The notes under the pieces: model-generated
The model's input: only the letters and a program-made list of their open reading frames with translations
What the model was told of the DNA's origin: nothing
Database searches by the model: none
Made by a program: the position numbers and the translations under genes
Assembly (NCBI GenBank): GCA_036172665.1
Contig: CM069870.1
Location: 68,014,212-68,078,211 of the forward strand
Direction: 5' to 3'
DNA length: 64,000 bases
Source: Prosopocoilus inquinatus
Taxonomy: Eukaryota; Arthropoda; Insecta; Coleoptera; Lucanidae
Shown here: positions 1-12,289 of the stretch, piece by piece
How the letters are laid out: every line of letters begins with the position of its first letter
Position numbering within the stretch: the first letter of the stretch is position 1

Positions 1-3000
1 GTATCATTATAAAAAAGAAAGACAGAAATTATAAATAAGTAGAGACCGTATGTTTTCCTAAATTTTAAATTGTTTATTGTTTTAACCGTTGAGGTAAACC
101 TTTGCGTTTTAAGACAAATGAATCGGAAAAAATCAAAGAGTATGTTAAGTTGCAAGACAGACTAAACAAGAAAGTGTTACGAATTAAAAGTAACGAGGAA
201 AATATGATTCGGTTTTAGTATTCCATTTTTTCTAATTAATAACGACCGGCTAACCTGTAACGTATACCCCTTCTTGCTTTATTTGTCCGCAGAACTGCAT
301 ATATTATGGGTACGATGCAGTGCATAATTTACGGAGAGTAATAATAAGAGAGTTAACTATGCCATTTAATTTAAATTATTCCTTAATTTCGCATCGCAAT
401 AAAGTCCAGCATTTGGATCAGTACCGATACTTCCGTTTATTATATTTTAACATTGATGTTATATTATTTGGCTTTTGCCGAGTCACATAATTTGATTGTA
501 ATGCTTCAATTAATAGGAACTTCTAAGTCAATTGTGTTGCATTATTGTCAAAACCTATGCTGAACGCACGAGTATAGGAAAATTTCCTTGGGGTACAAGA
601 ATAGCAAACGCAAGCCGTTGGGGACTTTGGGAACTGCTTCACAGTATAACCTTCAGCTGGAGTAATTTCCACGGGGCCCTTAGTCTTATATCATAGAACA
701 TAGAAGCTTTAAATGGTAGCATCTGGATTACTAAATTATCGCCACTGTCCTTCTGTTCTTTTCAGAATAGCATGGAACAGTTTGGGTTTAAACCAATTGG
801 GACAGAATCCTACTATTACAGAGTGAGCAAAAGTAACAGCGTTTTCGAGTCACTGCTCTAAAGTTCAGAAAAGTTGGCAACCTTGTGCTTGTTTTACATA
901 TCTGAGTACTCCGAGTTATCGTTGGCATCCCTGTACGCGATTTGCAACGTATTTACGTGACTTCCGCGTTTGTGTCCACATAAAGAGAATTTCTTTAAAC
1001 CTTGACTCTGATTGGTTATTGCTGAAGGCACAAATTTCCACCCCACACGTGCGAGTCGAACGGTAGGCATATATCTGCTTGGTGGCTTTGAAAACATGTT
1101 AAAATACTATAATTTGGTTTTTCTTTGGGGATTAGAAAAATTTAAGAAAATTCCGCCACTTATCAGCAATGTAGAATTCAAGCATGTAGCGAGCTTTAAA
1201 TGAGTCAAAGACATTTTTGAATAATAAATTATTGCTGCCACCAGGTATTTTTTTTATCTGAATAATTAACAACTCTTTTCTACTCTTTCGAAGTCTTTCG
1301 TAGGTTCTTGGCTCCGAAACTGTACAAATAAATAAAACCGCTCGTGTGCTACAATGGATTTATTAAGTACTAATTTAAATTGATAAAAACCAAAAAATAA
1401 ACAAGTACAAAAGAAAAGAAATATCAAAGAACTTATACTTAGTGTAAGGAAATTTTGAAAAAGTAAATGTTACATGACATGTAAGATAACAAATAATATA
1501 TCTTATGTAGCACTGAGGAATAAAGATCTTGGGGATGTTTCGATTGATTTTTGGACTTCGGGCTGATTTCCTCCGTGTGTCACTCATGATTCGCTGAAGG
1601 GATTTTCTAGGGAGTTATGGCAAAAATAACGGCATCATTGAACGGTTAGGTGGATAACCTTTTCGAGACTCTCGGTAGAGATTCTCGTTCGATACTCCCG
1701 GTGGATACATTCGGTGGATATTACTTTACTTTTTCATTCGCTTACGCCGCCGAGCCTGAACGCTTATCTTAAGAACGTCCACCTCTCTCGCTTATCTTAC
1801 AGGCGTTACAAAGCTTGCCTAAATCAGGGGGCAGGCAATTTTAACAAGCTTTCAATATTAATTTGGCACGGTAGGAAAGAAGGCGACGGTTTTCAGCGAG
1901 TAAAGTAATCAGAAACTATTATTTTTATGACTACAGTATTTCCTGTCCAGCTCATTTTCTCTGAGAAAGTTTATATTAAAATAAAACAGGTTAAATTCCA
2001 CTTGCGGTAATCAAACTAAATTAAAATTTCGAATAAAATATAGGATCAAATTTTCCGGGCGTTTACAGCTTGAAATAATATACAGGATGTCCCATCAGTA
2101 TGTTCTCGGGTAATTCTCGACTACATCTGAAGACACAAAAATTTTTTTAGGTCGACAACAAAAATTATTTTTATATTTTTTTATTTTATTTTTATTATTA
2201 TTTTATTATCTATACAGGATGAAAGGTTTGTTATCGTGTTCTCGTGCCTTCTCTCTTTTATATTGGATCGTTTATTCCGTATTCAGGTGTTTACGTGCTA
2301 CGATTTACGAAATTTGCAGACTCCGTTTGATGGAATACAGTAAATTGAGCCCAAGAAGAGAATTAAAAACACAAAATTGCAATAATTATAGTATTACGTC
2401 AGTGTAAAGAAAAAATCGCAGAAGTGGTATTAAAAAAAGAATATTTTCTTTTAATTTAATAATATGGGTACCTAAAATTAAAAAAATTTAAAAAGCGAAT
2501 ATTGGGAAAAACAAAGCCAAAACAATATAAAAAATTATCTAGGAAAATAGTTTCAGGGTCAACCTAATTCAAGTAAATTGGACCTCCCTCAATGAAGTCA
2601 AACCAAGGAAAGCGAATCGAGTCGTAAAAAAAAATCGAAAACAAATAAATCATTGAATGAAATTGAAACAAAAAGTGTTGAATATTAAAAAGGAGTTTTT
2701 TTTTTTTTTAAAAGGGCGAGCCTAAGTAAATCCAACAAAAGCGAAAAATTAAAAATGAACGTAAAAATTCGAACATAGTGTATTCGAATACAGGGTAATT
2801 CAGAATAACTGTCTTATCCGTTAGGAACATATACACCAAGGTCATGCAAGTATGAAATTGCGAGAAATAAATCTATCGGAGGCATTTCATAAATCAACCT
2901 CCTTTATCTCAAATCCGAAATTCGTGTGATTGAATTGTGTATTATAATTTTTTTCCGCAGACAGCCGTAAATAAAAACGTTTTACAGTTTCATTTCGAGC

Positions 3001-4109
3001 TAAATGCTAGTGTTTCGTTCTGTTACGTGCGAGTTCATTGCTCTTCTGACGCAATACTGCTGTACTAGTGCCCATTAACCAATTTATATCTGAATCTGCA
3101 ATGCATTTTATCTCAAAAACTGTGGATATTAGACCCCCTACGCATTTTGTTTTCTTTTTCTGTATACTACCTGTGGTCGACGGGTCGGACGTTTATTTTG
3201 AATCATCCAGGGATGCATTCAAATTTTCATATTTTCAGTGCTTTAGCACGTAAATATTTGTTTGCCTTATTTGAGAATGACTTACCAGCCGTGAATCTGG
3301 ATATTGAATGCGTAGAGAGCCATCACCTTTGACCTCCACCTATTTAACATCAGTCAGCTGACTTATATAACATACCCAAGACGGACCGACATATATATAA
3401 TTCCGACCAGAATTAGAAAATAATTCCCAAACGAAATTACGATCAGTTTTTTTTTTTTAATTAACGCCCAATTTGCGTAAGGTTGTCTAAATTCTGACCA
3501 AATTACAAATTCTGTTATCAAAGAGCCTGCCATCCTGACAGTTGTTGTTTTCCAATAGTAATTAATCGAGTTCCGACGGCGGAGTTTTCATTCTAAATTA
3601 AAATTAAATAGAAATAATTGAATGAAACAACGTTTGCGAAGGGTATTTCTGCGGTGGGGCCGGCCCTGAAAAGTCATCACTACTGCTCGGCTTCGATGGG
3701 GCGAGGGAGCGCGTCGAGGGCGCTCGAATTCCGGGGCCCTGTTTTTATTATGAAATTAGCTTGGCGATCCTAAAACATCAGTAAGCCGCTTAGGTATACA
3801 GAAGGGACGGGCGTGGAAAAACATTTCGGGAAAGGAGGAGTTTGGAAGTCGATGTCGGTTATATAAATCGCCGGAGCTGGCGGATTGTCGTCGAAGTTGG
3901 CGGAAACTCATTATGAGCTAGCATGGTTTGGTTATCTAAGACATTGTTGCCCTGCTTTTCATCAGCTGTTGCGTCAAAGTAGCTCGAGAAAGTTGGGCGT
4001 GGTTCAGATGTTAATGAAGCGCCAGGGTGAACGAAAGCCCAGTCGAGGCTGTGTTCGAAATAAGTCTCGGATTCGCCACAGTTTTGTTACAGTTTAATTT
4101 CCTTATTTT
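1..4109. other. Gene-free AT-rich stretch
   Basis: I see no supportable gene. All open frames are short and lack recognisable domains or codon structure. The stretch contains short transposon-end-like pieces (a tacaggatg motif near 2088 and again near 2214, and tacagggtaatt near 2790), A-rich blocks at 2400-2760, and a GC-rich island at about 3640-3750. One dispersed repeat is listed separately. Confidence 0.6.
528..690 (+). repeat. Dispersed repeat, copy 1
   Basis: This ~165-bp segment shares an ordered series of words with 7949-8120: caattgtgttg, attgtc, ctgaacgcacgag, gaaaat, a cct(t/a)ggggt block and the sequence after it. The two copies are diverged and in the same orientation. No coding capacity or terminal structure is visible, so the class is unknown. 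Confidence 0.6.
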
Positions 4110-5797
4110 TGTATTTGTTTATACAGCATTTACGAATTAAAAAATTTCCCTAGTATTATCCCGCTCGCGACCTAAGTGGAACGGTGACATGGACGATGCA
4201 CTGGATTAATGGTACGAGGACTCTTTAAAATACGAAGACGCAACGAATTTCATGAGATTTTCAGTAGATCCCCAAGTGAAAAAATCTTTTAAAAGTCTAA
4301 AATATTGATTGAAATTGTTACTTCGGAAATTTATGGTCTTAAACGTATTAAGTTGAAAGTGAATTTTATTCAGTGACGAACAATAACCGAACTTGGAGTT
4401 AATGCAGCTGAAATAAAAAAAAATTACATCAAAATTTAAACGTGATAATGAGCCGTGGCTTGGCACAAGCCGTCACTCCTTGTTATTATTATTCGAAAAT
4501 CGTTTATTTTATTTATTTGATAGTGTAGTTTGAAGCGGTTCATTTTGTCTACGGTCCGGCTAAGTACGTGTAGTAATTACTACAGAGTACCTAGACTCTG
4601 ATTGGTTCAGTCGTTGACAGACTGCTTTTCGTGCTCTGTCCGTGTATTGAGCGAAACCCTTTCATTGGCTTCTGAAGCCAACCGTGCAGTTTCAGTCCTC
4701 GGTTCGAGTAATAACAAAACGATTCGCGGAATCGCCGCCAACATTACGCCCGAAATGATAAAGCTTGCCCCGAATCCTTAGAAAGCTCCCCTGTATTTGT
4801 TTATGCAGCATAGACACACTAATTTACAGTTCAAAAAATGTCCCTAGTATTAATCCGCTCGCGGCCTAAGTGGAACGGTGACAGAACGCACTGGATTAGT
4901 GGTACGAGGACTCTTTAAAATGCGAAGACGCAACTAACTTCGGGAGATCTTCAGTTGATCGGGTCGAGGAAAAATCTTCTAAAAGTTTAAAATATTGATT
5001 GAAATTGTTACTTCTCAATCTTATGGTATTAAACGTATTAAGTTGAAAGTGAATTTTATTGAGTGACGAACAATAACCAAACTTAGAGTCAATGTAGCTG
5101 GAATTAAAAAAAAAATAAATCAAAATTTAAACATGATAATGAGCCGTGGCTTGGCGCAAGCCGTCACTCCTTGCTATTATTATTCGAAAATCGTTTATTT
5201 TATTTATTTGATAGTGTAGTTTGAAGCGGTTTATTGTGTCTACGGTCCGGCTAAGTACGTGTAGTAATTACAACAGAGTACCTAGACCCTGATTGGTTAA
5301 GTCGTGGACTGACTGCTTTTCGTGCTCTGTCCGTGTATTGAGCTAATAATTACATTACGCCCGAAATGATAAAGCTTGCCCCGAATCCTTAGAAAGCTCC
5401 CCTGTATTTGTTTATGCAGCATAGACACTCTAATTTACAGTTCAAAAAATGTCCCTAGTATTAATCCGCTCGCGGCCTAAGTGGAACGGTGACAGTTAGA
5501 ACGCACTGGATTAGTGGTACGAGGACTCTTTAAAATGCGAAGATGCAACGAATTTCGTGAGATTTTCAGTTGATCGGGTCGAGGAAAAATCTTCTAAAAG
5601 TTTAAAATATTGATTGAAATTTTTACTTCGGAATCTTATGGTATTAAACGTATTAAGTTGAAAGTGAATTTCATTGAGTGACGAACAGTAACCGCACTTG
5701 GAGTCAAGACATCACAATGCAGCCGGGACAAAAAAAATTAAATCAAAATTTAAACGTGATAATGAACCGTGGCTTGGCGCAAGCCGTCACTCCTTGT
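4110..5797 (+). repeat. Tandem repeat of ~610-680-bp units (2.6 copies)
   Basis: Three units begin with tgtatttgttta at 4110, 4792 and 5403. Unit 1 is 682 bp; unit 2 is 611 bp because it lacks an internal block that includes a cctcggttcgag module; unit 3 stops near 5797. Each unit carries cgctcgcg(a/g)cctaagtgg, a shared ~170-bp AT-rich middle and a small hairpin (ggcttg, loop, caagcc). Reading frames that recur on the minus strand of the units are by-products of the repeat. The second half of units 1 and 2 is related to the block at 8846-10665. Confidence 0.85.
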
Positions 5798-5829
5798 TGT
5801 TATTTTATTATATTAAAATTGAGAATTAT

Positions 5830-7787
5830 GCCTTCAGCACTTTAACAAGTTATTAAGCCAAACATTTTTGATGTGAGATTCTGAGTTCATTGCGAATAAG
5901 TGTTTAATTGGTGTAGCAAATTTTAATTCACACGGGAGGTGTAAAGCTGGAGTGCTGATTTGACCATCGTGAATTCCGACGTTCTCACGCCTATAAAGCC
6001 AATAAGTCTTTTGGTTAACTGGAGATAAGAGTTGGAGGGTTTTCATCCTTTCAGAACCCAAAACCTTGACCAGCAACAACAACAACAACAAATAGAGCTA
6101 CCAGCCGGACAATATATAGCAATATTTTAGCTCAATCTGTTAATCATTAATTAATAATGCGTTGTATAAGTCTCTGCAAGACCGTGTAAGTCTCAAATTA
6201 TTTGCGTATTAACTTAATGAATGTGGATATTTTTGGTTATGTCCTTTATTACGGCTGACCTTAGAAATAACCGTAAGAATACGTGTCCTGTTAACGCTCG
6301 ACGAGGAAGAAGAAAGCAAATCACTCGCTCAATCGCAGCGTGGCCGAACTCCGCGCCGCCGCCGCCGCAAACGACTGAAACATGAACACCGTACGAAAAC
6401 GAAGGGTAGCCTAATCATGCGCAACAACGAAACCCAAAATCCGAATGTAACAGCTGACTTCTTGTAGTAGGTCCTTTACTTCATATAATAATCCGACGAC
6501 ACCTTTTTCCGATTAGTTGGGTCGTTTTGGCTCTGCTAAGTAAAAAGGGGACGGGAAAAAGCGGAAATACTTTCATACGGGCCCATTCTTCTGGCAATTA
6601 TCGATGCCGACACCGTTCGAGTCAGGTTGCGTGCTGTATTATGTCCCGTGAATTCATGCAATTACGTTTGTAAGATTCAATTTGTACAATTCAACTAGAA
6701 TTCGTTCGATTCGACGTGTCCTATGAAGTGCTAGTAGCATTTAGTCCAAACGAACTGTTAATATGAAGCAGGTATGTTCCAAATTGAGTTATTAAGAGCG
6801 TTAGCTGATGTCCTTTGTTTCTCTTTTTCATTTAGAATCGTTTTTATTTATTGGAATATTTATTGCACTCTTTCCTGCCGAATTAATTAGCGATCTCGGT
6901 ATTGGCTGATCATCCGCCGGATGTGGGTAGGGAGGGGGGGGGCAATTGTCTGTTGTCGTGGCAGCAAGCCTTTTGCTTCCCGATCAAGCGGTGCATCGTG
7001 AAGCGGACTTACCGCTGATTACACGCCGAATTCCAAGGACGACTTTGACTCTACATGACTCCGCCAGCTACACCTAACCTGTAAAGCACACACTTTGCTT
7101 CACTATTTTATTTATTTGTGGACAATACCGGCACGTTGCGGTGCACGACTTTAAGACGCTTAATATGAATTAACTGCGTTCATTAATTTAAATAGTTCAT
7201 GAACTCCGTGTCTCCTTTTTGAACAAAAGTCTACTTGTTTGATCAGATCTGATCTGATCCCTAGCGTTGTTTTGTTTTGTGGGCATTTAAGATTTGATTG
7301 ACCTATTATCGCATGTTGGTCGAAGACTGCTTGTCACGAACGTACGTTTCTTGGTCCTTCGAAGACTGACATCCATCGAAGGCGATCAGAAATAACTAAA
7401 GTTGTTTACAAAATACGCGCTTATTTTATACTACAGATGTGCGTGACGTCATGACCAAAAATCCACAAAGTTTAGTTGGCCCCGCACCAAAGACCTCGTA
7501 CTTTACTCGGTTACCAAAACGGGAATTTCAGGACTTGTATGTTGTTTCCATCCATCATTTTTTTTTAAATCGCGAATTAATTGATTGCGCTGACACTTAC
7601 ACAATGCTCCAGTTACTTGCAAGTTGTGTTTACGCTTGCAGGTTCAACGCCTTGGTCGTTGGCCATGCAAGTCGTGAAAATTTGCATCGCTTTAAACAAA
7701 AATACAAATGCAAGTTTTCCGTAATTGTGACGATTTCTTCACGTTCGTGTCGTATTATTTGACTTTCGTTGAGCTTCGCGCATTTTT
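5830..7787. other. No gene recognised
   Basis: Mostly unique-looking sequence with moderate GC at 6290-6640 (including a short gcc trinucleotide run at 6355-6368) and a G-rich run at 6931-6941. Open frames here, such as one at 7439-7762, have no recognisable domain and no supported start context. Confidence 0.5.
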
Positions 7788-7913
7788 GCCCGATTTCTTC
7801 ACATCCTGATAAATTTATCTGCTAGGTATTATCCTTAGGAACCATTGTATCGGTAATAGTTTTTGAGGATACTACCTGGCAGATAAATTTATCCGTAGGT
7901 GAAGAAATCGGGC
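7788..7913. mobile_element. Hairpin MITE (~126 bp)
   Basis: The ends are inverted: gcccgatttcttcac at 7788 mirrors gtgaagaaatcgggc ending at 7913. The pairing continues inward through taaatttatctg and ggta.tatcct with few mismatches, leaving a short loop around 7838-7860. Nearly the whole element is stem, as in miniature inverted-repeat elements. I do not see a clear target-site duplication, so the superfamily is not assigned. Confidence 0.7.
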
Positions 7914-7948
7914 CCTAGTAAAGTTTGAATCAATAATATTTCACCGAC

Positions 7949-8120
7949 AATTGTGTTGTGTTATTGTCTACTCCCTACACTGAACGCACGAGCGAACGAA
8001 AATCTCCTAGGGGTTAAAAAAGTACTACGCACGCTCTTGGGGGTTTGGAAATCGGTCCGCAGTGAATCCTTCATCTGGGTTTTTTATTTTCCTGGCGTTC
8101 TTAGTTTACAGCGTTTAAAA
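7949..8120 (+). repeat. Dispersed repeat, copy 2
   Basis: Second copy of the family also found at 528-690, starting 36 bp after the hairpin MITE. It keeps caattgtgttg, ctgaacgcacgag and the following purine-rich words in order. Nothing suggests it codes for protein. Confidence 0.6.
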
Positions 8121-8845
8121 TCCACCCCCATCTTCACCAGAGCTAGACTCGGGAAAGCTGTCTAGGAAGAATAACATTAAAAGTTTCAAGTGGTAGCACA
8201 CTTCACCTTCAATCGGAAACGATATTTTTCATAATTTTTAATTATTAGTTCATAATTTCTGACAGCAATCGAATAATTCATTTTTTAATTCAACCACTGT
8301 CATTTTCCTTGTTAAAAAAGGCAGCCCCAAAAATATTAAAAATGGAATTGTGGTTCGCTCAACGTTTCAGACTTCTTTGTATTTTAAATTTTCAAGGAAC
8401 ATTACAAGAAGAAAGAGAAAGGTTTTTCTGTTTTCGTTTTGAATCTTGTGGGTGTCTTCAAAAGTAAAATTCAATTAAAGCGACGCCCCTTACCTAAAAA
8501 GCAAAAAAAATCTAAAATCTAAGAGTGGAATATTGTGACTCACTTAACAACGGTCGTCTGATAACGTTAATGGTGTGTACACCTGTATAGCCATTCCATT
8601 ACGGGGGAGCGTCGCAAAAAATGGAAACGCGTGACCTTATTTCATTACCCTCCTCCATAATTCATAAGCAAATAACGCGTCACTCAGGCCTACGTGGATT
8701 ATCTTGCCACCCCCGTAATTGAGTTTTCGCACTCGGAAAGTCACACCGTTTTGCAGCCACCCACGTTTCTTTTTTCTTTTTTTATTTTTCTAAATCGAAT
8801 TTTCGCGCTCGCCGAGAACTTAACCCCTTATTGAATAAATATTAA

Positions 8846-10665
8846 AATCTAAAATCGTCTATTTTATTTATTTGAAAGTTTACTTTGAAGCAGTTCATTT
8901 TATCTACTAAATACGTGTACTCGTAGTTGCAACAGAGTATCTAGACTCTGATTGGTTCAGTCGTGGATAGACTGCTTTTCGAGCTCAGTCCGTGTATTGA
9001 GCGAAATCCTTTCATTAGCTTCTGAAGCTAACCGTGCAGTTTCAGTCCTCGGTTCGAGTTATAACAATACGATTTCATGTCAATTTCTGTTGATTCAAAC
9101 TGCGTCACTTCACTGCGTTCGGTCGTGGGGGATTTAGCGCTGGCGGCGGGCCACTTCTGACTTCATAATCCCCAGGTAATTAGGGGTTGAAATGTTTTAA
9201 CAAAAGAAACTCTTTCGTTTCCGCGACAACCTACGACTTTCTTGGCGTCGTTGGAAAGCTCTTTTTATACACTTTCATTTGGTGTCTCGGTCATTGAAAT
9301 CTAGCGGGCGGTTCCGCAGGAAATTGCGTCAAAAATGTAGAAGTACTTCCGGCCGCGTAACAATTTTTCTAGCGTTACGATCTGCATGCAATTTGACAGC
9401 AAGGTAGAGGATAGGATCGTACATGTTTTCACAAAGCTACAAATTAATCGAACGCTAGGAACGGAAATTGTTTGACTACAAAATTCTGCGCACTGTGATT
9501 GGCTGGCGCGCTCGCCCGGCTCCTGCATAGCATCTGCATGCATCGCAACGTGCTGCTACGGCGCTTGATCCATTCACTTTTATTTGCGTGTTCTTAGTGT
9601 TTTCGCATGATATTGGGACTGATTCACTAATCTACAATTTACAATATGATACAATTTACAATATGTTACATTAATACAACAATTCCGCGGAACGGCGTCG
9701 GTAATAAGCGGTCCATTTTGTCTACGGTTCGACTAAATACGTGTAGTTGCAACAGAGTATCTAGACTCTGATTGGTTCAGTCGTGGATAGACTGCTTTTC
9801 GAGCTCAGTCCGTGTATTGAGCGAAATCCTTTCATTAGCTTCTGAAGCTGACCGTGCAGTTTCAGTCCTCGGTTCGAGTTATAACAAAACGATTTCATGT
9901 CAATTTCTGTTGATTCAAACTGCGTCACTTCGCTGTGTTCGGTCGTGGGCGATTTAGCGCTGGCGGCGGGCCACTTCTGACGTCATAACCCCCAGGTAAT
10001 TAGGGGTTGAAATGTTTTAACAAAAGAAACTCTTTTGTTTCCGCGACAACCTATGACTTTCTTGACATCATTGGAAAGCTCTTTTTATAAACTTTCATTT
10101 GGTGTCTCGGTCATTGAAATCTAGCGGGCGGTTCCGCAGGAAATTGCGTCAAAAGTGTAGAAGTACTTCCGGCCGCGTAACAATTTTTCTAGCGCTACGA
10201 TCTGCATGCAATTTGGCAGGAAGGTAGGGATTAGGGTCGTACATGTTTTCACAAAGCTACAAATTAATCGAACGCTAGGAACGAAAATTATTTGATTACA
10301 AAATTCTGCGCACTGTGATTGGCTGGCGCGCTCCTGCATAGCGTTTGCATGCATCGCAATATACTGTTCCGGCGCTCAATCCAGTCAATTTTATTTGCGT
10401 GTTCTTGGCATTTTCGCGTGATTCACTAATCTACAATTTACAATGACACAATTTACAATATGATACAATTTACAATATGTTACATTAATACAACAATTCC
10501 GCGGAACGGCGTCGGTAATAAGCGGTCCATTTTGTCTACGGTTCGACTAAATACGTGTAGTTACAACAGAGTATCTAGATTCTGATTGGTTCAGTTGTGG
10601 ATAGATTGCTTTTCGAGCTCAGTCCGTGTATTGAGCGAAACCCTTTCATTGGCTGTTATATTTCA
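8846..10665 (+). repeat. Tandem repeat of ~815-bp units (2.2 copies)
   Basis: The phrase gcaacagagtatctagactc and its variants recur at about 8931, 9750 and 10563, giving periods near 819 and 813 bp. The first two units are nearly the same throughout, including a ctgattggttcagtcgtgg box, a ttcatgtcaatttctg box and a run of short atttacaatatg repeats near the unit end. The third unit stops after about 100 bp. The module from the gattggttcag box to the cggttcgag box is shared with 4500-4730, and a fragment recurs at 12878-12950. Confidence 0.85.
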
Positions 10666-10706
10666 ATACGTGGCAACAACTCATCTGTGATCTTCGTGTC
10701 TCACTT

Positions 10707-10773
10707 GGTTCAGGCTTAAACCTCTGTTCCCATTTTTCTGGTTCAGGCTTAAAGCCTCTGTTCCCATTTTTCT
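10707..10773 (+). repeat. Direct tandem duplication of ~33 bp
   Basis: ggttcaggcttaaa(g)cctc and the following tgttcccatttttct occur twice back to back, at 10707-10739 and 10740-10773, differing by one inserted base. A simple local duplication. Confidence 0.85.
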
Positions 10774-11484
10774 GTATTTATGCGTTATCTGTAGTATCAT
10801 TTTATTTTGTCAGCAACAACAGTCCGAAAAGACACTTTTCAGACCGCTACGTGTGCATTCCTGGGTCTGCGATATTTGCGGTTTAAATTCGGGCTGTAGT
10901 TAACAGCATCCCTGAGCAGATGATTTTCGTGAACTTCGGCTCTTCCGATTGCTTTCCCCGTCTGGTTCGCAATGGTCTGGAGTACGTACAACAACAACTC
11001 ATCATCCACCGAGTTTCGTATTTATCTGACCAAATACAATCACGGGCAGTTTCATTGGTTATCGAGGCATTAAACCCGTATTCGACCCTTCAGCTGATTG
11101 GCTGGTATTTTTAGCTTTCCAACGCATTTCGCCGTTACTTGTCATTCGTTTCTTGCTCTCGCCGGCTAAAGGTGTGTTATTGTGTGGTTGTGAATTTAAC
11201 GTAGTTCTTGCTCGTTACTTAGCAGAAGAACTTACCTACGGCTCCGCCGGAATCTTCCCTTACACCGCCAGCGAATTTTGTGGCAGTTTAAAGCCTCATT
11301 CGAAGCCTGAGCAGTTAGTAAACTCAGGTAAATTGAGCGAGTTGTATGTGTCGATTATGGACGCTAACGGCTTTCTTTATTTTCTTTTTAAGCTTTCTGT
11401 TGCTGTTACAGTTTTAATCTCGCTTTATACTTTCCTGCTTCAAGTGCGATACTATCCCCTGGTAGTTAATCGTTTTATCCACTC

Positions 11485-11571
11485 GAGTTGAGTTCACACC
11501 CAGACGGTCCCGCCATCTCCGGGGCTCACGTCGATACTCTCCCGCTCTCGAACATACCATCAAGTGACGCT
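11485..11571 (+). repeat. 87-bp direct repeat, left copy
   Basis: Starts gagttgagttcacaccc and ends caagtgacgct. It is repeated with only a few substitutions at 12203-12289. The two copies exactly bracket the 631-bp repeat at 11572-12202, so they may be a very long target-site duplication or remnants of a tandem arrangement. Confidence 0.85.
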
Positions 11572-12202
11572 TTAGGGTGCTTCATTTAGAAGAATTTTTT
11601 TTGCATCCTGTATATGGAGAAACGATACTACTGAACTGTTAGCACGAATAAAATCTACTTAAACAGCCACATGTAAAACTTGCGGACGGAGTTGTAGACC
11701 CACTTTTCATCCCCTTTTGTCCCCGATTCAAAGTACGAAGTTGGATCTCGATTTTCTTTCACAAACAAAATAAAATAATACCTGAATATAATTTAGTTTA
11801 TTAAGTAGTTAAAAACTAACAGCTTTGTAATTTTTTTGTTTAAGGCGTGGCCATGTTACAACTTCAGTTTTGCCACCAATTTTCAACTCTGTTACCGTCG
11901 AAGTCGCTTGTATTTGTGGTGAATATTTTTGTTAGACAAATCGCATCCCTGACTTCCTCTCGACTCCGCACGTTCATTCAGCCCTCGTTTCGGTGTGAAA
12001 CTTTCTCTGGTAAGGGGAACACATGGATTAGAGTTTGCTCTTGCAGATGCTAACAGGTGTTAATTTATTTTGATTGACGTAACCTTCTTTCCACAAGGGC
12101 AAATTGTGCAATTTTCGGCCCCCAACGTAACATTGAATTAAAAAAAATAAGAATTTCCAATGTTGCAGCACCTGTTGGCGAAGAAACCGTGTCAAATTAC
12201 AT
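11572..12202 (+). repeat. ~625-bp interspersed repeat, copy 1
   Basis: Collinear with 14079-14702 over its whole length. Shared landmarks are ttcatttagaagaatttttt near the start, cttgcggacgg, gcgtggccatgttacaac, and gaaaccgtgtcaaatt at the end. A 68-codon open frame lies at the same place in both copies, but it has no recognisable domain and only a family-wide reading of more copies could show selection on it. This copy lies between 87-bp direct repeats; copy 2 does not. The class is unknown. Confidence 0.8.
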
Positions 12203-12289
12203 GAGTTGAGTTCACACCCAGACGGTCCCGCCATCTCCAGGGCTCACGTCGAAACTCTCCCGCTCTCGAACATACCATCAAGTGACGCT
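12203..12289 (+). repeat. 87-bp direct repeat, right copy
   Basis: Partner of 11485-11571. It starts immediately after the last base of the interspersed repeat copy 1 and ends in caagtgacgct, after which the two flanks differ. Confidence 0.85.
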
